A stretch of DNA of 64,000 nt from Bacteroidales bacterium UBA5326 (GCA_002408205.1 DHQY01000005.1:30917-94916), one strand, 5' to 3'; positions 1-7,893 are shown, counted from the stretch's first letter. The notes: generated by a model not told the origin, from the sequence alone. Translations and numbers: made by a program.

Positions 1-61
1 CGCGCTGGTCTCAAACACCAGTGACCGCAAGGTTGTGCCGGTTCGACCCCGGCTCCGGGTA
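1..61 (+). tRNA. tRNA-Leu(CAA), 5' part cut off by the window edge
   Basis: The 3' two thirds of a class II tRNA. The anticodon stem CTGGT/ACCAG (5-9 and 17-21) encloses the loop CTCAAAC with anticodon CAA at 12-14. A long variable arm follows (ACC-GCAA-GGT), then the T arm GCCGG-TTCGACC-CCGGC (37-53), the 3' acceptor strand TCCGGGT and discriminator A at 61. The long variable arm, CAA anticodon and A discriminator all agree with leucine. CCA is not encoded. The D arm and 5' acceptor strand lie before the window. Confidence 0.93.
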
Positions 62-63
62 CG

Positions 64-94
64 AAAAAAGCAGGTTTAGACGCCTGCTTTTTTT
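64..94 (+). terminator. Rho-independent terminator of tRNA-Leu
   Basis: A-rich tract, stem AAGCAGG (68-74) pairing with CCTGCTT (83-89), then a run of seven T. It starts 2 bp after the tRNA end, so it most likely terminates the tRNA transcript. The A-rich left side could also make it work on the opposite strand. Confidence 0.9.
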
Positions 95-104
95 GTACCC
101 AGTC

Positions 105-171
105 GCTTGCCACTGACTGTGGCAAGCTCCCTTTTTCTATTCCTCCCCCTTCGCCCCCTCCAAAGAGGGGG
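105..171. repeat. Two further hairpins behind the tRNA terminator
   Basis: GCTTGCCAC-TGACT-GTGGCAAGC (105-127) is a perfect 9 bp stem followed by CCCTTTTTC. CCCCCTC-CAAA-GAGGGGG (154-171) is a perfect 7 bp stem. They fill the space between the tRNA and the convergent lipoprotein pseudogene that ends at 226. Likely roles are back-up termination or insulation. No gene is seen in 95-225. Confidence 0.6.
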
Positions 172-225
172 TTGTCGCTTTGCTCCGAAATACAGCAGGT
201 TTGTTCACCATCTTTTTTATTGGAA

Positions 226-732
226 TTATTTAACAATCTTGATAATTCTGCCTGATACTTTATTGTCATTCATAAACCACTCTTCACGAATTTCCGGATC
301 TCCGTTAAGTTTCCATCGAAACTTTCTGTTGAATTTTATTTTATCTGAAGATCCATTTCCCCACAATATGGTTAACTCTTCATTGAAGTAACTTTTTGCC
401 CCGTCCAGTTCTCAAAATTTGAGGATATAAGTACCGTTATTGAATTCTTTACTTATTTGCAGCCCATAAAAATATGGCATATAGGCTTTGGTTTTTACCT
501 CTGGGACATCTTTATTACACTCGTACTCCTTCTCTTTATAAATAGCTTTTATTCCACTTGCCTCAAATGAGTTTTGATTGTCAGGATTGAGCAGATCAAC
601 TCCATTGGCATCTGCAACCTGAACCCTAACTACAACGGGGCTTATGTCCCAAATCTTATGATTGTTGATGATTTTATCACACGATAACAATCCTAATGCC
701 ATTATTCCTAAAAGAAAATACTTTGTTCTCAT
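226..732 (-). pseudogene. Lipoprotein gene interrupted by an in-frame TGA
   Basis: Reading from ATG at 732 gives an N-terminal signal with lipobox (LGLLSC, then DKIINN) and 106 codons ending in TGA at 414-412. The same frame stays open beyond that stop for 61 more codons to TAA at 228-226. The extension looks like real protein (FNEELTILWG, KFNRKFRWKLNGDPEIREEW) rather than random translation. One base change, for example GGA to TGA, would explain it. The full product would be about 168 residues, a secreted lipoprotein of unknown function resembling short Bacteroides lipoproteins. TGA is used as an ordinary stop elsewhere in the window, so recoding is unlikely. A sequencing error is the main alternative. 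Confidence 0.75.
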
Positions 733-898
733 ATGATTTGTGAAATTTTGTTAGTATTGTCAAACAAAGAGAATTAGTCTATTTCATTTATTACTAACCA
801 TTTGTGCCTGATTGTTGAATTTGATAATCAACATCGGACATTAGTGACGTCTTGCAGTTCTCTTGTGGTAAACATCGGAATTGGTCGTGTTTTGTGCT

Positions 899-1300
899 TT
901 ATTGAGTGAGATAAACCATCCTGATATTGATCTTTTGCAGGGTGCCATCTATGATAACCGAAGGTTCCCAGGAGTTGTTCTCAGACCTTCCTACTCCTTC
1001 AAGAGGTTTTCCGTCAGAAGAAAAATCAAGTTGATAGTTCCCGTTCTGATCTTGAAACACGTAAACTTTTTGTTCTCCGGCAGTAAGATTTTTTAGGTGA
1101 CAGACAACCGTGCTACTGTCCGCCAAAACCCGGCTGCCTTGCATCGATTCCGGAGCCTTCTTGTAATCTCCCACTCCAATCAACAGAAAGGTCCCGTCTG
1201 GTTTAACGTCTGTGATAGTTACCAATAAATCTCCTGTTTGTGCTTTTGCACCTGTTATTGCCAACGCAATAAAAATAAGGGTAGTCATTAATTTTTTCAT
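899..1300 (-). CDS. DUF2141 family secreted protein
   Basis: 133 residues from the ATG at 1300, which begins a typical signal peptide (MKKLMTTLIFIALAITGAKA). An in-frame ATG further upstream at 1333 would put 11 non-signal residues in front and is less likely. The mature part matches the small beta-sandwich DUF2141 family: LLVTITDV near the start, a central GDYKKAPESM and a VYVFQDQNGN segment. Members are exported proteins of unknown function, common in Bacteroidota and Proteobacteria. A -7 box TATATTTG (1338-1331) lies 30 bp upstream. The gene stands alone. Confidence 0.8.
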   Translation of the reverse strand: MKKLMTTLIFIALAITGAKAQTGDLLVTITDVKPDGTFLLIGVGDYKKAPESMQGSRVLADSSTVVCHLKNLTAGEQKVYVFQDQNGNYQLDFSSDGKPLEGVGRSENNSWEPSVIIDGTLQKINIRMVYLTQ

Positions 1301-1330
1301 AGCTATAAATTTTGCGTTATAAAGTGAGCA

Positions 1331-1338
1331 CAAATATA
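1331..1338 (-). promoter_or_regulatory. -7 promoter element of the DUF2141 gene
   Basis: TATATTTG on the minus strand fits the Bacteroidota consensus TAnnTTTG and lies 30 bp before the ATG at 1300. No convincing -33 element was identified. Confidence 0.5.
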
Positions 1339-1449
1339 AAGAAGTTTATAAAATAAACAATAATTGTAGGCTGGATCAATGGTTAAACCCGTCTAGTACG
1401 CAAGGTGCACATATAGTATGTCAATGATTTGCTTAGCTTAAAGGTATGC

Positions 1450-1552
1450 AGATGGGATTCGTGTGCGCCATTTTTGTGCAATAATTTGCAAAGATCATAT
1501 TAACAGCACATTATAAATTATCACTAATATTTGGCGCAAACAGATCCCATCT
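1450..1552. repeat. Imperfect 21 bp inverted repeat around an AT-rich centre
   Basis: AGATGGGAT...TGCGCCA (1450-1470) pairs with TGGCGCA...ATCCCATCT (1532-1552), matching at 18 of 21 positions. About 61 bp of very AT-rich DNA lies between. No transposase, target-site duplication or second copy was found in the window. It could be a miniature element or the stem of a structured RNA. Confidence 0.5.
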
Positions 1553-2131
1553 ATCTACGCCACTACACCACAAAATACGCTACAACCCGCAAAGAACGCC
1601 ACATGCTATTCAGAAAAGGGAAGCCTCGCGCCCGCGGATGGAAGGACCTTGTTGTGTCAGCAACAGGGAGGCGTTTCCCGTTCAAGCTGAGGCCATCGCG
1701 AACATTTGTGCAGCTCGTTCAAGCAATGGTTCCCGCAAAAGCACAAAGGCTAGATAACCTCGGAATACAAAATGCAAACTCAAGCTTGCTGCAAATTGTC
1801 GAAAATAGCTGAATTTGATCACGGCCGGAAGAGGCCAACAGAAATCAATTGAGCGGATGAGCCTAATCATTCGGCCCTGAGGAACCCAAGCCATTGAACA
1901 GAAGGTGTCCAATCAATTGAACAAGAGGTATGCAAGCATAAAAAGGAAGATTTGCAGATTGATTAATTACTTGCGATATCTAAATGGAAATATTGATTAC
2001 CTTTGCCGAATAAACAACGCAAGTTCATTCTGATCGTTTCTTTCTTAATATTTTGCCAGACAGGTTCAGTCCGGTTTTTGTGAAATCGACCTGCATAAGC
2101 TTCCTTTGTTTCGGTAAATATTTTCCTGCCA

Positions 2132-2215
2132 ATGTCTGGAAACAGACGGCGCAGACGTAGACGCGGTAAAAAGGCAGATGCAGACGAGGTAAAAATGGCG
2201 GACGGTAGATACTAA
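2132..2215 (+). CDS. Possible 27-residue Arg-rich leader peptide
   Basis: ATG at 2132 opens a 27-codon frame whose product starts MSGNRRRRRRRGKK and ends in TAA at 2213-2215, 32 bp before the cold-shock gene. The DNA of its second half is an imperfect 23 bp tandem repeat (AGACGnGGTAAAAA at 2159 and 2182). Seven consecutive Arg codons of mixed type (CGG, CGC, AGA, CGT) just upstream of an RNA-binding-protein gene are suggestive. No family match or clear ribosome site supports translation. Confidence 0.25.
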   Translation: MSGNRRRRRRRGKKADADEVKMADGRY

Positions 2216-2247
2216 GAATGGCTTAATTAATTATTTATAAACAGAGA

Positions 2248-2688
2248 ATGGCGAAATCACAATCATTTGGAAAAAAAGAAAACGAAAAGAAAAAACAGGC
2301 AAAGCGCCTTGAAAAACAAAAACGCAAAGAGGCTCGCCAAGCCGGCGGTACCTCTTCATTCGACGATATGATCGCTTATGTTGACGAAAATGGTAACATA
2401 ACCGATACTCCTCCCGAAGTCCAACAAAAAAAGGAAATCAATCCCGACAATGTAGTTATCGCTACTCCTAAAAAGGTAGAAACCGGACCGGTAATCTTTA
2501 AAGGTCGGGTAGAGCATTTTAATGAGACAAAAGGATACGGCTTTATTAAAGATCTCGCATCAACAGAAAAGTACTTCTTTCACATTTCCGAGGCTCCCGC
2601 AGGAATAGCTGAAGGAAATCTCGTTACTTTTGAAGCAGAACGCGGAACCCGCGGAATGAACGCAGTGCGGATTGCACTATCAAAATAA
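2248..2688 (+). CDS. Cold-shock domain protein with basic N-terminal tail
   Basis: 146 residues. Residues 1-35 are highly charged and Lys/Glu-rich (KKENEKKKQAKRLEKQKRKE), probably helical. After a linker, residues from about 80 to the end form a cold-shock domain, with KGRVEHFNETKGYGFI (RNP1-like) and YFFHIS (RNP2-like). Such proteins bind single-stranded RNA or DNA and act as RNA chaperones. The domain order, basic tail then CSD, matches a form frequent in Bacteroidota. An RRM gene starts 21 bp downstream, so the two are probably co-transcribed. Confidence 0.9.
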   Translation: MAKSQSFGKKENEKKKQAKRLEKQKRKEARQAGGTSSFDDMIAYVDENGNITDTPPEVQQKKEINPDNVVIATPKKVETGPVIFKGRVEHFNETKGYGFIKDLASTEKYFFHISEAPAGIAEGNLVTFEAERGTRGMNAVRIALSK

Positions 2689-2709
2689 TAATTTACATAA
2701 AAAAAGAAA

Positions 2710-3072
2710 ATGAATATTTACGTTTCGAACCTGAACTTTGCCACCAAGAACGACAGTTTACAGGATTTATTTGCACAGTACGGAGAAGTTTCTTCGGCTA
2801 ACATTATTACTGACCGTGAAACCGGTCGTTCACGCGGATTCGGTTTTGTTGAAATGCCCGATAACGGCGAGGCTCAGAAGGCTATTGATTCACTTAATAA
2901 CTCGGAATTCGAAGGCAAGGTGATTGTCGTCAATGAGGCCCGTCCGAAAACGGAACGGAGCAATGACGGTGGCTATCATCGGGGTGGTGGCTATAACCGT
3001 GGCGGTGGCGACGGCTACAACCGCGGTGGCAACAACCGTGGCGGTGGCGGTTACAACAGGAACCGGTACTAG
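2710..3072 (+). CDS. RRM-type RNA-binding protein with Gly-rich tail
   Basis: 120 residues. One RNA recognition motif covers residues 1-80, with RNP2 IYVSNL and RNP1 RGFGFVEM. Residues 88-120 are a Gly/Arg/Asn/Tyr-rich tail with repeats of YNRGGG, as in cyanobacterial and Bacteroidota cold-induced Rbp proteins. It binds single-stranded RNA, and the tail may add weak RNA or self-association. It follows the cold-shock gene in the same direction, and co-regulation by cold is an inference. Confidence 0.92.
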   Translation: MNIYVSNLNFATKNDSLQDLFAQYGEVSSANIITDRETGRSRGFGFVEMPDNGEAQKAIDSLNNSEFEGKVIVVNEARPKTERSNDGGYHRGGGYNRGGGDGYNRGGNNRGGGGYNRNRY

Positions 3073-3094
3073 TCCGTTCCGGCGGTAAGGAACA

Positions 3095-3445
3095 CTAGAA
3101 CTCTTTTGTTCGGTCGGAATTACTTATGGTTCTTCCGACGTTTTTGATACGGTCCCTAAACCTCCCAAAGGTATAGGTTATGGAGAAAGAGAACGTTCTG
3201 CCAATAATCTGCTTGTTTTCCGAGCGATAGAAGGTGGTGGAACGGTTTTCTGTGTAATCTTGTATATTAAGGCTCCAGAAATTCCGGACACTAATGGAAA
3301 GTCCTAGATTTTGTCCAAGTTCCTGGGTCAGAGTAATCCAAGCATCGGGCCTTAACGTTTGTTCCCGCGCCTGAATGTTTCTTGCCATGCCTGGATTTAC
3401 AATTGATGCAGTTCTGAATGTATCCCGGGCGGTATTGCCGAACAT
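3095..3445 (-). pseudogene. C-terminal remnant of an outer-membrane beta-barrel receptor
   Basis: The 116 codons look like the end of a TonB-dependent or OMP_b-brl type barrel: alternating strands such as GLSISVRNFWSLN and a terminal SFSITYTFGRFRD followed by a short basic tail. There is no signal peptide, plug or TonB box. A stop codon lies four codons upstream of the first Met, so the N-terminal several hundred residues are absent. It is most simply a truncated gene, and expression is unlikely. Confidence 0.55.
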
Positions 3446-3556
3446 GTGCCGGCATCAACACCTCGCCCGGGGCATTACTACGGGAAATGCTCCTGAATGC
3501 AGTTGCCGGCTTACTGATGCCGTTTACCGTTTCTAACCATGCTCACAGATATTAAA

Positions 3557-4606
3557 TTAATCAAAATTAATGTAATCTTCGTAGACTTTAAAACGGGGTA
3601 TGCCTACGTAGTACAAGTCAAAACCGCCTTTGCCGCCCGGCCGGTCCGATGAGAAAAGCATGAAATCGTTTTTAAAATCTTCATAGTAGAAATATTTAAG
3701 CACAGGCCTGAATTCATTGTGGGGAGTGTTAATCCTGCTCCCAAAATTTACCGGATCTGACCAGGTACCGTTTTCAAGCAAAGAATAATACAGATCGTAT
3801 CCGCCGTAACCTTCCGGCCGGTCCGAGGCAAACACCATCACATCGCCCATAATGAACGGACATTTTTCATTCGATTCTGAACAAAGGTTGTCCATTTTGA
3901 TTATCGTCCGGGGCGTGGGGTCTTCCAGGGCCTGGACAAGCCGGCCGTCCTTATTCAGTTCGGCTTTGTATATATCATAATTGCCGTCGCGGTCCGAGCA
4001 GAAATATACATAAGAAGTGTCCGGCGAGAATACCGGATAGGCGTCGTTGAAAGAAGAGTTCAGGAATGATACATCTGCCGGGTCACAGAAGACACCGTCC
4101 GTCAGGTTGTGTGTAAAGCGGATGTCCAGGTTGCCTGAAAGATCTGTAGCATATAAAGCAACGTAGTAATAGTATGGAGTGAGAGGTTTGTTTAACCTCA
4201 TGCCCTGCCTTACAATGTGCGGCCCAAACTCGTTTCCCTCTGAAGAATTGATCTTTTGAACGGCAATTTTCAGGGGGTCAAACGTACTGGCAATGCTCTG
4301 GTTAATACCATGCCTGCCATCCTGAACCATTAATGTTCCGTCAGATCGGTTAAAATAGATCTCCAGCACACTGTAAAATAAGTCAAATTGTATTCCCTGG
4401 CTGGCCCTGTCGGTAGAAAAAATCAAATGACCGGAAAGCCCCCTTATGGGAGTATCTGAGTTATAGTCGTTATAGGGAGAATTGAATTCATCCAGGCTTA
4501 CGGGATCTTCCGGAAAAGAACCGTTGGGATATCGGTATCCGGTGAGCCATTCGCATGAAACCCAAAAGAAAGAGGCGATAAAAATAAGCAAACCAAATCT
4601 TCTCAT
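3557..4606 (-). CDS. PD40 (WD40-like) beta-propeller lipoprotein
   Basis: 349 residues with a lipoprotein signal (lipobox WVSC, acylated Cys near residue 18). At least three PD40/TolB-like blades are visible by their SDR-D/Y motif: FCSDRDGNYDIY, FASDRPEGYGGYDLYYS and FSSDRPGGKGGFDLYYV. In Bacteroidota such propellers sit on the envelope and mediate protein or glycan contacts, often next to OmpA-like or gliding/secretion proteins. No partner is evident here. It lies 13 bp downstream of another lipoprotein gene, so the two are probably co-transcribed. Confidence 0.8.
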   Translation of the reverse strand: MRRFGLLIFIASFFWVSCEWLTGYRYPNGSFPEDPVSLDEFNSPYNDYNSDTPIRGLSGHLIFSTDRASQGIQFDLFYSVLEIYFNRSDGTLMVQDGRHGINQSIASTFDPLKIAVQKINSSEGNEFGPHIVRQGMRLNKPLTPYYYYVALYATDLSGNLDIRFTHNLTDGVFCDPADVSFLNSSFNDAYPVFSPDTSYVYFCSDRDGNYDIYKAELNKDGRLVQALEDPTPRTIIKMDNLCSESNEKCPFIMGDVMVFASDRPEGYGGYDLYYSLLENGTWSDPVNFGSRINTPHNEFRPVLKYFYYEDFKNDFMLFSSDRPGGKGGFDLYYVGIPRFKVYEDYINFD

Positions 4607-4619
4607 GATTTTCTGGGAT

Positions 4620-5012
4620 TTATTTTGACTTAATCACCGTTTTCAGGCAAATAACCTTTTTATTCCAAAGCAAATCTGTCGCTATGGTGTATTTTATCCC
4701 TTTTTCCGGCCGGAAATCTATCGAATACCTGTTGTTCCCCGAGGGTAAAAACATTCCTATATACGCATTTTCTGTATCTATATCTATTGAACTGCTTACC
4801 ATTGAAACCGGTGTCACATCCCCTTCATATAGTCTAAAGAGATAAGAGCCTTGGGCATGGTAATACAATGACAAGGTATTAAGCGTCAGTTCCTGGGTAT
4901 TTGATTTGGAATCGAACTTACTAATTACCAGAAATTCTCCGGATTGCAAGGTGTCTTTGGAACACCCGTACAGAAACAGAGCCAGGGACAGGCAGAAGAA
5001 TAATTTTTTCAT
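4620..5012 (-). CDS. Small lipoprotein of unknown function
   Basis: 130 residues with a clear lipobox (FLYGC, Cys 17). The rest is predicted beta-rich with no family I recognise. It heads a two-gene minus-strand unit with the PD40 lipoprotein and is divergent from the resorcinol-type cluster that starts about 90 bp away. Confidence 0.65.
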   Translation of the reverse strand: MKKLFFCLSLALFLYGCSKDTLQSGEFLVISKFDSKSNTQELTLNTLSLYYHAQGSYLFRLYEGDVTPVSMVSSSIDIDTENAYIGMFLPSGNNRYSIDFRPEKGIKYTIATDLLWNKKVICLKTVIKSK

Positions 5013-5070
5013 AGCTAAAGATCTTTTTATACTAAATGCACAAGTTACCCATTTACTGCATAAAAATTTC

Positions 5071-5078
5071 TATCTTAG
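5071..5078 (+). promoter_or_regulatory. Candidate -7 element for the resorcinol-type cluster
   Basis: TATCTTAG differs at one position from TAnnTTTG. It lies 24 bp before the ATG at 5102 and supports that start over the ATG at 5036, which would lie upstream of the transcript start. Confidence 0.35.
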
Positions 5079-5101
5079 CATATAATCTGATGTGTCAGCA
5101 T

Positions 5102-5551
5102 ATGCCGGGAACTGAGAGAAAAGCGCTTATTTGGGGAACAGATTTATACGGATATATTCCGCAGCGTCCTCCAATTGTTATGGTAGACAGTTATTACGGC
5201 AAAGATGATGTGAGTTCCTTTACCGGGTACACACCTGTCCCTGGTTCCCTGTTCTGCGACCGGGGGTTTTTTCTGGAAGCAGGGATTATTGAACATATGG
5301 CCCAATCCGTTGCCGTATCGGCCGGGATAGAATACAAATCACGGGGCGAGGCTGTCCCTTTGGGCTTCATAGGAGCCGTAAGTAAGCTGAATCTGCATTT
5401 TCAGGTACCTGTAGGTAAAAAATTGTTCACCGCCATTACGGAAGCAGGAAAATTCGAGGGAGTTTCCCTGGTGACGGCCAGAGTAATGTGTGAAGACCGG
5501 CTTGCGGCCGAGGGTGAGTTGAAAGTTTTTATTTTAGGGGATTCAAAATGA
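5102..5551 (+). CDS. Hotdog-fold 3-hydroxyacyl-ACP dehydratase (FabZ/ApeP-like)
   Basis: 149 residues from the ATG at 5102. IPQRPPIVMVD near the N-terminus and the central FLEAGIIEHMAQSVAVSAG helix are hallmarks of FabZ-type dehydratases. Polyene and flexirubin clusters carry divergent versions. It would dehydrate 3-hydroxyacyl-ACP intermediates to put double bonds in a polyene chain. It overlaps the next gene by 4 bp (ATGA), so translation is probably coupled. In-frame Met codons at 5036 and 5090 are alternative starts. First gene of the cluster. Confidence 0.8.
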   Translation: MPGTERKALIWGTDLYGYIPQRPPIVMVDSYYGKDDVSSFTGYTPVPGSLFCDRGFFLEAGIIEHMAQSVAVSAGIEYKSRGEAVPLGFIGAVSKLNLHFQVPVGKKLFTAITEAGKFEGVSLVTARVMCEDRLAAEGELKVFILGDSK

Positions 5552-6015
5552 ATGGTTTTGAACCATATAGAGCATTTGTTCGCATCGTGGCCGGCGGATA
5601 TGTGTTACTGTTGATGCTCTCTTGTACCACAGTGAGGATATCTGCTCCTGCCCCAGAGAATCAAAATAATACTGTTACGAACCGGGTCGTTACTTATGGG
5701 TTTTCGCTGGACGGCAAAGGCCGCGAAGCAGAAGGGGTGCTCTATGTCGGGAAAACAGGGCCTCAAAAGGAGCGTTTTGTTCTGACCTCTCCCATGGGTC
5801 CCACACTGCTGGATTTGGAAACGGACGGCGGACACTATACGGTACATTCGGTCATACCTGCCCTCAATAAGAAAAAAGTACTTAATCTGTTATGGAAAGA
5901 TTTTTTACTTATAACCAAAGATAATGCGTTTCCGGACAGTATTTTAGTGGCTCACTCCGTGCCCCGTATTGTTGTAAAAATTAACAGAATGAATGATGCT
6001 GCAGGGTCTTTTTAA
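5548..6015 (+). CDS. DUF3261-like lipoprotein (ApeF-like)
   Basis: 155 residues. An N-terminal hydrophobic stretch ends in LMLSC, a lipobox. The body (GVLYVGKTGPQKERFVLTSP, MGPTLLDLE, LLWKDFLLI) resembles the DUF3261 lipoproteins found in aryl-polyene clusters. Their role is unknown, but they are thought to help move or anchor the pigment at the outer membrane. The gene overlaps the dehydratase genes on both sides (4 bp upstream, 23 bp downstream). Confidence 0.65.
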   Translation: MNGFEPYRAFVRIVAGGYVLLLMLSCTTVRISAPAPENQNNTVTNRVVTYGFSLDGKGREAEGVLYVGKTGPQKERFVLTSPMGPTLLDLETDGGHYTVHSVIPALNKKKVLNLLWKDFLLITKDNAFPDSILVAHSVPRIVVKINRMNDAAGSF

Positions 6016-6382
6016 AATAGGGACATTAAGTCCGGTGGATGAATTTTCTTTTTCTGCCCAGGTTGATATAAATGAATCTCATCCGGTTTTCGGAGGGCAT
6101 TTTCCGGAAAGACCCATTTTGCCGGGAGTATGTTCGATTCATCTTATTAAGGAATGTGTAGGTATGGCAACCGGTTGTGAACAGAGGTACGTGTCCATTA
6201 TACAATGTAAATTTACCGGTATGGTGGATCCCGGGCTGAATAACCGGCTGACTGTGCGTTTTGCTATCAAACAAGAAAACGGTATAACAGGCGTAAACGG
6301 CACTATTGTTAACGGAGTCAACGAAACCGGAGAAAGGGTGGTACTAAAAATAAAAGCCTCCATGGCAGAGGTTGAGGTATGA
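5993..6382 (+). CDS. Second hotdog dehydratase (FabZ/FabA-like, ApeI-like)
   Basis: 129 residues. HPVFGGHFPERPILPGVC carries the catalytic His and the HFPxxPIxPGV signature of the FabA/FabZ family. The remainder is short and beta-rich, as in the single-hotdog form. Having two dehydratases is typical of aryl-polyene and dialkylresorcinol clusters. The start codon lies inside the preceding lipoprotein gene, and the end overlaps the LolA-like gene by 4 bp. Confidence 0.85.
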   Translation: MMLQGLFKIGTLSPVDEFSFSAQVDINESHPVFGGHFPERPILPGVCSIHLIKECVGMATGCEQRYVSIIQCKFTGMVDPGLNNRLTVRFAIKQENGITGVNGTIVNGVNETGERVVLKIKASMAEVEV

Positions 6383-6969
6383 AAAGATTTAATGTTTTAC
6401 TGCTGATCATCGCTTTTACAGGTATTGTAGCACAGGCCCAGAATAAGAGCGAGCTCTTCTTTACCGGACTGGCTGAAAGATCGGCTTCGGTCAAATCTTT
6501 TTCCGGGGATTTTCTCCAAAAAAAGAAAATCAGACTCACAGACAGGGAAATGATCTCCAAAGGTACCGTCCGTTATGACAAAGGCTCGGCAATTCGTTTT
6601 GATTACCTGAGCCCCAGGAAGATGAGTGTTGTTGTTGGGAAAAATGATCTGAAGATCATTACTCCCGAAAAAACCACCACGTATGATCTTTCTGCACAAA
6701 AAGAACTATCGGCGCTGGTTGCCGTTATGAATGACTGCCTGGCCGGTAACGTGAAAGGACTTTCAAAAAACTGTAAAGTGGAATACATGGAAGAAAATTC
6801 TGCCCATGTGGTAAATCTGTATCCTTTGCCCGGCAATACATCTTATCCGTACGAAAGCATTGTGCTTCTTTTTGATACAACCGACTATTCGATAAAGGAA
6901 ATCGTCCTCAATGAACGGTCAAAAGATATTACGTCATATCAGTTTTTAAATTTGAAATTACATGAATAG
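6379..6969 (+). CDS. LolA-like periplasmic carrier
   Basis: 196 residues with signal peptide MKRFNVLLLIIAFTGIVAQA. The mature part has the LolA layout: VKSFSGDFLQKK, KGTVRYDKGSAIRFDY, SPRKMSVVVGKNDLKI, and a late DYSIKEIVL strand. LolA folds carry hydrophobic cargo across the periplasm. Paralogues in aryl-polyene and flexirubin clusters are thought to carry the lipid-like pigment rather than ordinary lipoproteins. It overlaps both neighbours. Confidence 0.85.
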   Translation: MKRFNVLLLIIAFTGIVAQAQNKSELFFTGLAERSASVKSFSGDFLQKKKIRLTDREMISKGTVRYDKGSAIRFDYLSPRKMSVVVGKNDLKIITPEKTTTYDLSAQKELSALVAVMNDCLAGNVKGLSKNCKVEYMEENSAHVVNLYPLPGNTSYPYESIVLLFDTTDYSIKEIVLNERSKDITSYQFLNLKLHE

Positions 6970-7882
6970 CGCTTACAAGATTGCCGTATTCTACTATACG
7001 CAAACCGGTCAATTACGCCGGATTCTTGAAAACCTGCTGCAACCTCTCACAGAAGAGGGCTGCGTAATTGTCTGGAAAATTATAGAGCCGGAACCTCCTT
7101 TCCCATTTCCCTGGACAAAGGAAAGTTTTTACCAGGCTTTTCCCGAGAGTCGCCTGGGGATTCCATGTCCTGTTAAACCCATTGATTTTTCAGATATACA
7201 GGATGCCAATCTGGTGGTAATCGGCTACCAGCCCTGGTTCCTTTCACCATCCATTCCCGTGTCGTCTTTTCTTCAAAGCGAACAAACGGCTGCCTATCTC
7301 AAAGACAAGAAAGTGCTTACAGTGGCCGGAACACGGAATATGTGGGTGACTTCACACGATGTAATTGAAGAATACTTCAAAAAAGCCGGGGCTCACCGGG
7401 TTGGCAATATAGTGTTGGAAGATAAGCATAACAACTATATTAGCGTCCTGACTATCTTCCGCTGGCTTATAGGAGGAATAAAGGAAAAGACAAAATACCT
7501 TCCCGAGGCGGGCGTGTCCGGAACCGATGTGGCGGGCGTGGCAAGACTGGCGCCCGAGGTGTTGATGTCATTAAAAACAAATGATTTTTCATCACTTCAG
7601 GAACGCATTGTGGCAAAAGGCGGCACCGTGTTCCATTCGTATCTTTACCAGACCGAGAAAGTGGGACACCGGATGTTTGGCGTTTTCGCCCGATGGATTG
7701 TCAAAAAAGGTGCGTTTAACGATCCTGCCCGTTGGGGCCGGCTTAAATGCTTTAGTCTTTATCTGATGTTTGTAATTTTTGTGGTTTCGCCAATTGGAAC
7801 CGTTTTCCTCTATCTGCTTTATCCTTTACGCTATAAGGCTCTCAGCCGTGCAAGGAAAAATTATATATATTTGTCAAATTAA
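6962..7882 (+). CDS. darA: Dialkylresorcinol condensing enzyme DarA-like
   Basis: 306 residues. The N-terminus (IAVFYYTQTGQLRRILENLL) is a flavodoxin-like phosphate-binding loop, and NLVVIGYQPWFLSPSIPV follows. A hydrophobic C-terminal segment (LMFVIFVVSPIGTVFLYLLYPL, about residues 265-287) is a membrane anchor. DarA is the aromatase partner of DarB, converting the cyclohexanedione condensation product to a 2,5-dialkylresorcinol. Assignment rests on the flavodoxin-like start, the C-terminal anchor and the adjacent darB, 11 bp downstream. Confidence 0.8.
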   Translation: MNSAYKIAVFYYTQTGQLRRILENLLQPLTEEGCVIVWKIIEPEPPFPFPWTKESFYQAFPESRLGIPCPVKPIDFSDIQDANLVVIGYQPWFLSPSIPVSSFLQSEQTAAYLKDKKVLTVAGTRNMWVTSHDVIEEYFKKAGAHRVGNIVLEDKHNNYISVLTIFRWLIGGIKEKTKYLPEAGVSGTDVAGVARLAPEVLMSLKTNDFSSLQERIVAKGGTVFHSYLYQTEKVGHRMFGVFARWIVKKGAFNDPARWGRLKCFSLYLMFVIFVVSPIGTVFLYLLYPLRYKALSRARKNYIYLSN

Positions 7883-7893
7883 CTACCGGGAAT

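Larger units (their letters stand above)
1301..2247. other. Gene-poor 0.95 kb stretch
   Basis: No recognisable protein. The open frames here (1531-1812 on plus, 1682-1912 on minus) have no signal, domain or family resemblance and start with poor contexts. The stretch holds the DUF2141 promoter, a long imperfect inverted repeat at 1450-1552, a short Arg-rich open frame at 2132-2215, and presumably the 5' leader of the cold-shock gene. Base use in 1560-1920 looks unlike the neighbouring genes, so a decayed gene or element is possible, but I cannot name one. Confidence 0.4.

Noticed and set aside
1531..1812. 93-codon plus-strand open frame in the gene-poor stretch
   Set aside because: No family resemblance, no signal or promoter, composition not protein-like.
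1682..1912. 76-codon minus-strand open frame
   Set aside because: Overlaps the above on the other strand; no recognisable domain; weak start context.
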